Shown one piece after another: positions 6,885 through 11,455 of a stretch of DNA of 11,455 nucleotides. The notes below the pieces were generated by a model. It saw only the letters and a program-made list of their open reading frames with translations, searched no databases and was not told where the DNA came from. The stretch covers positions 1 through 11,455 of the forward strand of contig JAQUZA010000063.1 of assembly GCA_028691595.1 (NCBI GenBank). Direction: 5' to 3'. A program made the position numbers and the translations under genes. Numbering within the stretch: position 1 is the first letter of the stretch; every line of letters starts with the position of its first letter. Source of the stretch: Candidatus Rifleibacteriota bacterium. Its GTDB lineage: Bacteria > Muiribacteriota > Ozemobacteria > Ozemobacterales > Ozemobacteraceae.

Positions 6885-9548
6885 TTATCTCCGGTTCAGA
6901 GTACCATGCTGGCTGTCGAATTCCAAGAGGGATTGAATATTTTTTTCAAGATTCTGCACTGCTTTGCGTTGATTAGTTGGAAGATGCTGGATTTCATTGA
7001 GAATCACCGATCTTGTTTCGGGGTTTCGGTTGAATTCTTCTTTGATCTGTTTGAGCAGACGTTCTTCAACGCTCGAAAGCAGGTCGGCCCTTTCAATGAT
7101 AACGCGTTCAGAGTTTGTCTGCGGGTTAACGCGTCTGGTGGCGGCTCTGGCGAGGTTTCTCACTTCGGCATCGGCCCCCGGTTGCATGAAGTTGGCGATT
7201 TCTTTCATGATTTCATTGCGCTGGCTTGAGTTATTGATTGCTTCGATACCGAATGAAAAGAGCATCAAACGATAACCATCGACAACTTTGATTCCTGCTG
7301 CACCAGAAGAGGTTATGCCACGGGTCAGCGAACCCGGCTTATGGTCTGGACCGTTCATTTCGCGGTCATCAGCCTTATCGCGGGCCCCTTCTTCATACTT
7401 GATAATGACTTCGGCACCTTGAAGAGGGTCAATTTCGTCAGGCCACTTCTGGTTATTGGCTCCATCGCCGCCAAAGATCGGAAAGCTGCGGTTGCCGGCG
7501 AACCCGTTGGCTCCTGAAACCACATGCACGTTGACATCGTCCTGGACAAATCTTGCTTTGCACCTGGTTTTTAGAAAGTCGCTGTCGCGCAGGGTAAATG
7601 GGAGATCCTGGCCATTAAGAACCAGGCGGCCACCAGATTTAAGGAATTGATCGAGCGAGTCGATCTCTTCTTCGCTCAAAGACTGCTCAGGAGTCGAATC
7701 CTGGGAGGCAATAAATACCCAGCCATCGAGATAACGCTTCATGACCTCGGGTCTCAGGTTGCCGTCGAGCATGCGATCCCAGGTGTCGAATTTAACTCCG
7801 GCATTCTGCATCATCTGTTGCAATACGGGGCTTGCTGGTGAAAAGTTGTCGGTTACCACGAGAAGGGCATGGCCAGTGGAAGAGAAGGGTTCTTTTATGT
7901 AGAAGGTTGATTTAATTGTCGAAACCGGAAGAACTTTGCTGATGAGGCTGATGCTCAGAGTTATTTCTGAGTGGACGGGGGCATCATCATTGACTTTGAT
8001 GGTAAAGGCATGAATGAGTTCAGTTTTGCCGGGCCCGGGGAGCTTGGTCAGTTCTGCGCTGAACTTGTTGCTGTTGAGGAGTTTGCTGTCGGTGACGCAA
8101 TTGATGTCTACCGTGTCGAGTGCTTTTCGACCAAGGTTGCGCAATGAGGCATAGACTTTTACTTCTTCACCGGCAGCGATGCGGCCGTCTTTGTTGTTGT
8201 CTTCAAGAACAACATCTTCAATTTTGAGATAGGGGATGTTGGGGTTGGCGACTTCGCTCAGAAAATTGAACCATTCGGTTTCCTGGGCAATGGCGTGTTC
8301 TCTGTACCTTGCTTTATAGGTTTTAAAACCCTGTCGGGTGGGGAAAAATATGGATATCCCACGGGTGTCCTTGAACTTATCGCCATTAGAGGCTGTTCTG
8401 GCAACATAGCCACCGTTTCTTTTTTCGCCCGTAATCGTTTTGAGCAGTTGGGTGGCGGCACTGCGAGTCTCTGATTTAATACTTGATTTGATCAGAAGAT
8501 CGAGAAAATGACCCAGATCTATATAGTCGCCGTAAGAATATTTAAGGGCTTCTTCGCGAGCTGCTTCATATTTGTCGATGTCGGAAATGTTCTGTCTGGC
8601 TATGTTACAGAAGTGATTGAGGTCATCTCTGAATGTTTCTGATTTTGACTGGTCAATTACGGAGAGCACCACGGCAGTGTTGCCCTGGGTGCCGCTCATA
8701 TAGGATTTGTTGTAGGCGTTTGCAATGAATTTGCCCAGGGCAAGATGATCCATTTGCGGTTTTTTCACCAGTTCGGCTGCAATCAAGTCATATGGCCAGC
8801 CGCGCTCGGGTTCCTGGTCGGGTGACCCGATCTGGGCAAGGGTGAACGGTGCTGTTGTCCAGGAAACTTCTACCATCTGCATCAGACAGGCATCAAAGCC
8901 GAGAAGGTCGAGGGGTTTGCCGAGGATGCCTTTGATTTTGGCAAGGGTTTCGCCAAGTATGGGAATGCTCATGGAGGTTTTGGAGGTATCGTCATAGGAA
9001 ATATTGTAGGAAATGTTTTCTATCGCAGCGGCCATTCCGGCTGAAATGCCTATTTCACCGGCATCTGCCTCCATCATGCTTGGTTGAATTTCTTTCCAGC
9101 CGGTGCCATGGTTCCAGAGGATGAGGGCATACTTTTTGGCTGGATAGTTTTCTTTGGCCCAGCTGACAAAATCTGTCAGGGCGGCGGGGTCGGCCATGTC
9201 AACATCGCCAAGGTCTTCAAGGGCCGGAGAAGACATTTTTTTCTGGTTTTTGTCTTTCTGGATATAAAAACGTTTAGCCCCGGACCATTTTAATTCAGAA
9301 TTATTGGAAAACCCGCCATTTCTATCGATTTGTGCGACAAAATTAACCTTTTCGCTTGAGCCATATTGTTCTATTTCATTGATGTCGATGGAGGTGGCGG
9401 CCTCGAGATTGTTGTCAGCCGCCATAAAGATCATGAATGTCCAATCTTTTTCGATGGGTTCGGTTGCGGCGGCATACGAAGGCAATGCTGCCGAAAAAAA
9501 CAACATAATAATTAAAGCGATTGGCGTGGCAATACTCTTATAATACAC
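6885..9548 (-). CDS. Exported clostripain-family (C11) cysteine peptidase with Ig-like and GATase1-like domains
   Basis: Predicted secreted endopeptidase of 887 residues; substrate unknown, though characterised C11 enzymes cleave after Arg or Lys. Residues 1 to about 28 form a signal peptide (hydrophobic IALIIMLFFSAAL, then PSYAAA). The catalytic domain (about 34-435) opens with WTFMIFMAADNNLE, contains WNHGTGW with the predicted catalytic His147, and GFDACLMQMVEV with the predicted nucleophile Cys221. An Ig/CARDB-like domain follows (about 438-552), with an Asp/Asn-rich EDNNKDGRIAAGEE loop at 449-462. Residues 560-788 resemble the GATase1-like fold found in secreted proteins, ending in YRLMLFSFGIEAIN. 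The C-terminal 90 residues look helical and charged. I place the start at GTG 9548 because GGAGG lies 6 nt upstream, the signal peptide begins at once, and an earlier in-frame TTG at 9584 lies in the promoter -10 box. No lipobox or sorting motif is seen. It is upstream of, and codirectional with, the dcw genes. Confidence 0.88.
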   Translation of the reverse strand: MYYKSIATPIALIIMLFFSAALPSYAAATEPIEKDWTFMIFMAADNNLEAATSIDINEIEQYGSSEKVNFVAQIDRNGGFSNNSELKWSGAKRFYIQKDKNQKKMSSPALEDLGDVDMADPAALTDFVSWAKENYPAKKYALILWNHGTGWKEIQPSMMEADAGEIGISAGMAAAIENISYNISYDDTSKTSMSIPILGETLAKIKGILGKPLDLLGFDACLMQMVEVSWTTAPFTLAQIGSPDQEPERGWPYDLIAAELVKKPQMDHLALGKFIANAYNKSYMSGTQGNTAVVLSVIDQSKSETFRDDLNHFCNIARQNISDIDKYEAAREEALKYSYGDYIDLGHFLDLLIKSSIKSETRSAATQLLKTITGEKRNGGYVARTASNGDKFKDTRGISIFFPTRQGFKTYKARYREHAIAQETEWFNFLSEVANPNIPYLKIEDVVLEDNNKDGRIAAGEEVKVYASLRNLGRKALDTVDINCVTDSKLLNSNKFSAELTKLPGPGKTELIHAFTIKVNDDAPVHSEITLSISLISKVLPVSTIKSTFYIKEPFSSTGHALLVVTDNFSPASPVLQQMMQNAGVKFDTWDRMLDGNLRPEVMKRYLDGWVFIASQDSTPEQSLSEEEIDSLDQFLKSGGRLVLNGQDLPFTLRDSDFLKTRCKARFVQDDVNVHVVSGANGFAGNRSFPIFGGDGANNQKWPDEIDPLQGAEVIIKYEEGARDKADDREMNGPDHKPGSLTRGITSSGAAGIKVVDGYRLMLFSFGIEAINNSSQRNEIMKEIANFMQPGADAEVRNLARAATRRVNPQTNSERVIIERADLLSSVEERLLKQIKEEFNRNPETRSVILNEIQHLPTNQRKAVQNLEKNIQSLLEFDSQHGTLNRR

Positions 9549-9554
9549 ACATTT

Positions 9555-9559
9555 CCTCC
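9555..9559 (-). promoter_or_regulatory. Ribosome binding site of the clostripain gene (decides GTG start)
   Basis: GGAGG on the minus strand, 6 nt before the GTG at 9548. The nearby ATG in AAATGTG is out of frame and meets a stop after four codons. The longer in-frame start candidates at 9584 (TTG) and 9578 (ATG) have no ribosome site and lie at or before the expected transcription start. Confidence 0.75.
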
Positions 9560-9583
9560 AATAGCCGGATGAGCGCATCTTCA

Positions 9584-9612
9584 ATTATACGGGTCTGTAC
9601 AAAATGTGTCAA
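9584..9612 (-). promoter_or_regulatory. Perfect consensus sigma-70-type promoter for the clostripain gene
   Basis: Minus-strand TTGACA (9612-9607), a 17-nt spacer, then TATAAT (9589-9584). Both hexamers and the spacing match the housekeeping consensus exactly. Transcription should start near 9577, leaving a leader of roughly 30 nt before the GTG. It points away from the promoter of the small gene on the other strand. Confidence 0.88.
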
Positions 9613-9648
9613 ATTTGCCCGGCACGAATTCTTTAATTTTTCCTCGAT

Positions 9649-9678
9649 TTGACAAGGACTGTTGTTATGTGCTATTCT
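9649..9678 (+). promoter_or_regulatory. Sigma-70-type promoter with extended -10 for the small basic protein gene
   Basis: TTGACA (9649-9654), an 18-nt spacer, then TATTCT (9673-9678). TG at 9670-9671 one base before the hexamer makes an extended -10 (TGCTATTCT), which can compensate for the imperfect hexamer. The expected start is near 9685, about 27 nt before the ATG. Its -35 lies 36 bp from the -35 of the divergent peptidase promoter. Confidence 0.75.
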
Positions 9679-9681
9679 TAG

Positions 9682-9699
9682 CTTCCAACTTCCTGGAAG
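9682..9699 (+). repeat. Short inverted repeat in the 5' leader of the small gene
   Basis: CTTCCA (9682-9687) and TGGAAG (9694-9699) are reverse complements separated by 6 nt. The right arm includes part of the purine-rich ribosome site GGAAGGGAGG (9695-9704). Folding of the mRNA could limit access to that site, but the core GGGAGG remains mostly free. A six-base stem may also be chance. Confidence 0.35.
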
Positions 9700-9711
9700 G
9701 GAGGACAACGA

Positions 9712-9972
9712 ATGGCACGTGCAAAAACAATTAAAAAGGCTGGCTCTGTCAGCGAAGAGGTTGCAGTCAGCAACAAGAAGAAGGTGAGACCATCCACCGG
9801 TGAGGCAAAAGAATATTCAGTTACTGAGTTATTCGCCAAAGGTGACATGGTGTATCACAAAGTCTGGGACGACACCGGCGAAGTAATCGAAACCGGAACA
9901 ACCGAAGATGGCATCAATAAGATGAAAGTTGCCTTTGAAAAGGTTGGAGTAAAAAACCTGCGAATGGGTTGA
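9712..9972 (+). CDS. Small basic protein with predicted Tudor/SH3-like C-terminal domain, function unknown
   Basis: An 86-residue predicted cytoplasmic protein with no signal peptide or membrane segment. Residues 1-34 are lysine-rich and probably disordered (ARAKTIKKAG, NKKKVRP). Residues 35-86 read as a small beta-barrel: YSVTELFAKGDMVYHKVW, then TGEVIETG, then INKMKVAFEKVGVKNL. The spacing GD-x-V-x-H followed by G-x-V, V-x-F and G-x-K-x-L resembles the Tudor-like C-terminal domain of UvrD/PcrA helicases, CarD-type domains, and small stand-alone proteins of several phyla. The usual FG-x-G is replaced here by WDDTG. A nucleic-acid or RNA polymerase contact is plausible by analogy but unproven. 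The start is firm: GGAAGGGAGG lies 7 nt upstream and a promoter lies before it. It has its own strong terminator and so is likely a monocistronic, well-expressed gene. Confidence 0.85.
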   Translation: MARAKTIKKAGSVSEEVAVSNKKKVRPSTGEAKEYSVTELFAKGDMVYHKVWDDTGEVIETGTTEDGINKMKVAFEKVGVKNLRMG

Positions 9973-9992
9973 AAGTATTTCCAGCTTAGAAG

Positions 9993-10020
9993 AAGACCCG
10001 GGTTAACCGGGTCTTTTTTT
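9993..10020 (+). terminator. Strong intrinsic terminator after the small basic protein gene
   Basis: AGACCCGG (9994-10001) pairs with CCGGGTCT (10007-10014) around a 5-nt loop, with one further A-T pair, and runs into seven Ts (10014-10020). It lies 20 nt after the TGA. The 76-bp gap 9973-10049 holds little else beyond this and the next ribosome site. Confidence 0.93.
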
Positions 10021-10034
10021 AAGAATTTATTCCT

Positions 10035-10045
10035 GGAGGAAGAGG
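10035..10045 (+). promoter_or_regulatory. Ribosome binding site of the HEAT-repeat gene (decides TTG start)
   Basis: GGAGGAAGAGG ends 4 nt before the TTG at 10050; the GGAGGA part lies 9 nt away. An in-frame stop at 10020-10022 closes the frame upstream, and no in-frame ATG occurs before the repeats begin, so the TTG is the best start. Confidence 0.75.
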
Positions 10046-10049
10046 ACTC

Positions 10050-11455
10050 TTGGCCGGAGAACAAAGCTTAAGACAAAATGGCTTCTGGCTTTTGAAACCA
10101 TGTACGCGGCGCCTCATCGGTTTTTTGTCTCATCAGGATGCGCGCTTGCGTGGTGAGGGAGCTAAAGCTCTCGGCAAAATAGGTGATCCTGAAGCTGTAG
10201 AACCCCTCATTGCCTCTCTGTTAAAAGAAAAACAAGATGAGCAGATGCCTCTTGCTCTCGCCGAAATCGGAGATCCTTCAGCCCTGGCACCCTTGCTCTC
10301 TGCTTTCAAAGAAGCAGAACGTGAAGTTCGCCCAAATATTGCCCTGGCTCTGGGTGCATTTAGTGACCGTCAGGCTGTTGCTGCGCTGGTTGAAGCACTG
10401 GGCGACCTTGACCCGAACGTCAGATTCAACAGTATCAGTTCGCTCGGCCGTCTCAAAGACAGCTCAGCAGTCTCGAATCTTCTTGGTTGTCTGGGCGAAA
10501 GCAACGAATGGATATTTTTGAACGTCGTTGATGCTCTGGCCAGAATGGGAGCCCATCGCGCCACCAACCCTCTGGTTGCCTTTTATCTCAAAGAGCGCAA
10601 TGAACGCAAGCGTTCGGCATTGATTACCGCCCTTGGCAGTATTGGCGACCTGACGGCTGTTCCGACCTTGACGAAAGCGCTGCGCGACACTGATGATCGC
10701 GTCAAGGCAAACGCAATAGAAAGCCTGGCAAGACTAGGTCTGCCCTCCGAAAAAGCATTCGGCCTTATTCAGCCTTTTTTAAAACATCCAAACAATCGCG
10801 TTCGCGGTAATGCCATGATTGCTGCTGCCGGTTTTGGTAATGTCGATCTCACACCGACGATGAGATCGATGCTCGATGACCCCGATAAATGGATTAGAGC
10901 CACTCTTGGCTATGTTCTGTCGGTAGTTGAACACAGCCAGGCGCTCGAAATGATCGTTGAGCTTCTCAAAGATGAAGACGCAGATGTTCGAAAAAATGCG
11001 GCTCTGGCTTTGTCTAATCGAGCAAAAGAGGCTCAGACAGAACTTCTGGTTCGGATGCTTGCCGACCCTGTTCCCTTTGTCAGGCTGCAGGCCGTTATTA
11101 CCCTTGGCCGGCTTAAAATAGTTTCTGCTGTTCCATGGTTGATAAAAATGCTCAAGACCGATCGAAATTTTAAGATCAGGTCGGCAGTAATTACCAGTCT
11201 GGGGCATATTGGCGATCGAAGCGGGGTTTCGACTCTTCAGAATGCTTTACGCGACCGCGACTCACGTGTGCGCGCCAATGCCGTTGAAAGTATAGAAGAA
11301 ATACTTGGCGAAGCCGGTATCAATGTTATCAGGCCATTGCTCAAAGACTCAGATAACCGAACCCGTTCGAACGCTGCCAAGGCACTTTTCAGGCTTGGAG
11401 ACATCGAGGTTTTACAGGAACTCGAAAAAATGCTCGGCAGTAAAGATATTGCCAC
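10050..11455 (+). CDS. HEAT-repeat (PBS lyase HEAT-like) protein, partial, C-terminus beyond window
   Basis: An open frame of 468 codons that leaves the window without a stop. After about 25 residues with no signal peptide, nearly the whole visible protein is an array of HEAT-like repeats of about 31 residues. I count 14 repeats and the start of a fifteenth. Each has two helices, with an A helix of the form VRxNAxxALGxIGD and a B helix of the form AVxPLxxxLxD. Clear examples are GAKALGKIGDPEAVEPL at 37-53, RVKANAIESLARLG and VRKNAALALSN. Such alpha-solenoids normally serve as protein-binding scaffolds. PBS-lyase-type HEAT arrays also occur in phycobilisome chromophore lyases, but nothing here indicates pigment metabolism. 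No catalytic domain is visible so far; one could lie in the missing C-terminus. It starts 29 bp after the terminator of the small gene, and no convincing promoter is seen in that gap. Function unknown. Confidence 0.88.
   Translation, partial: MAGEQSLRQNGFWLLKPCTRRLIGFLSHQDARLRGEGAKALGKIGDPEAVEPLIASLLKEKQDEQMPLALAEIGDPSALAPLLSAFKEAEREVRPNIALALGAFSDRQAVAALVEALGDLDPNVRFNSISSLGRLKDSSAVSNLLGCLGESNEWIFLNVVDALARMGAHRATNPLVAFYLKERNERKRSALITALGSIGDLTAVPTLTKALRDTDDRVKANAIESLARLGLPSEKAFGLIQPFLKHPNNRVRGNAMIAAAGFGNVDLTPTMRSMLDDPDKWIRATLGYVLSVVEHSQALEMIVELLKDEDADVRKNAALALSNRAKEAQTELLVRMLADPVPFVRLQAVITLGRLKIVSAVPWLIKMLKTDRNFKIRSAVITSLGHIGDRSGVSTLQNALRDRDSRVRANAVESIEEILGEAGINVIRPLLKDSDNRTRSNAAKALFRLGDIEVLQELEKMLGSKDIA

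Noticed and set aside
9855..10064. Minus-strand open frame of 69 codons across the small gene end and the terminator
   Set aside because: It runs through the terminator hairpin and opposite a well-supported gene, and has no recognisable product.
10779..11207. Minus-strand open frame of 142 codons opposite the HEAT array
   Set aside because: The plus frame encodes regular 31-residue repeats throughout, so the antisense frame is a by-product.
10158..11455. Tandem DNA repeat in the HEAT region
   Set aside because: The repetition is at protein level only; the nucleotide units are too diverged to count as a DNA repeat.

Overview
The window looks like chromosomal DNA from a bacterium that makes ordinary peptidoglycan. 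Base composition is moderate and coding density is high. The lineage cannot be fixed from the sequence. The dcw gene order, a multidomain secreted clostripain-like peptidase and a large HEAT-repeat protein would fit a poorly sampled phylum (Riflebacteria-like genomes come to mind), but that is a guess. No tRNA, rRNA, CRISPR array, insertion sequence or phage gene was seen.

Region 1 (about 1-6793, minus strand) is a division and cell wall (dcw) cluster. In transcription order it reads ftsL-like, rsmH, ftsI (a PBP with a PASTA domain), murE, murF and mraY, with mraY running off the left edge. The genes are tightly packed: ftsL/rsmH overlap by 8 bp, rsmH/ftsI by 4 bp and murE/murF by 11 bp, and murF/mraY are 21 bp apart. 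The only real gap is 78 bp between ftsI and murE. Together they build the lipid-linked precursor (MurE and MurF add the third residue and D-Ala-D-Ala; MraY moves the product to undecaprenyl phosphate), cross-link septal wall (FtsI with FtsL) and methylate 16S rRNA (RsmH). The DNPR motif in MurE predicts meso-diaminopimelate in the stem peptide. The order is unusual: the ftsL-like gene precedes rsmH instead of following it, and no mraZ lies upstream.

Region 2 (6794-9548, minus strand) holds an exported C11 (clostripain) family cysteine peptidase of about 887 residues with an Ig-like and a GATase1-like domain. It has a perfect consensus sigma-70-type promoter, and a modest hairpin separates it from the dcw genes.

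Region 3 (9549-9711) is a divergent promoter region. Rightward from it comes an 86-residue basic protein with a predicted Tudor/SH3-like C-terminal domain, then a strong intrinsic terminator. Only 29 bp beyond that terminator, a TTG-initiated HEAT-repeat protein starts and runs off the right edge.

No clearly new defence or mobile system is visible. The points most worth a second look are the ftsL-rsmH order, the KTS (not KTG) box in FtsI, the uncharacterised small protein beside the HEAT-repeat gene, and how the dcw and HEAT genes are expressed when terminator-like hairpins sit immediately upstream and no good promoter is apparent.
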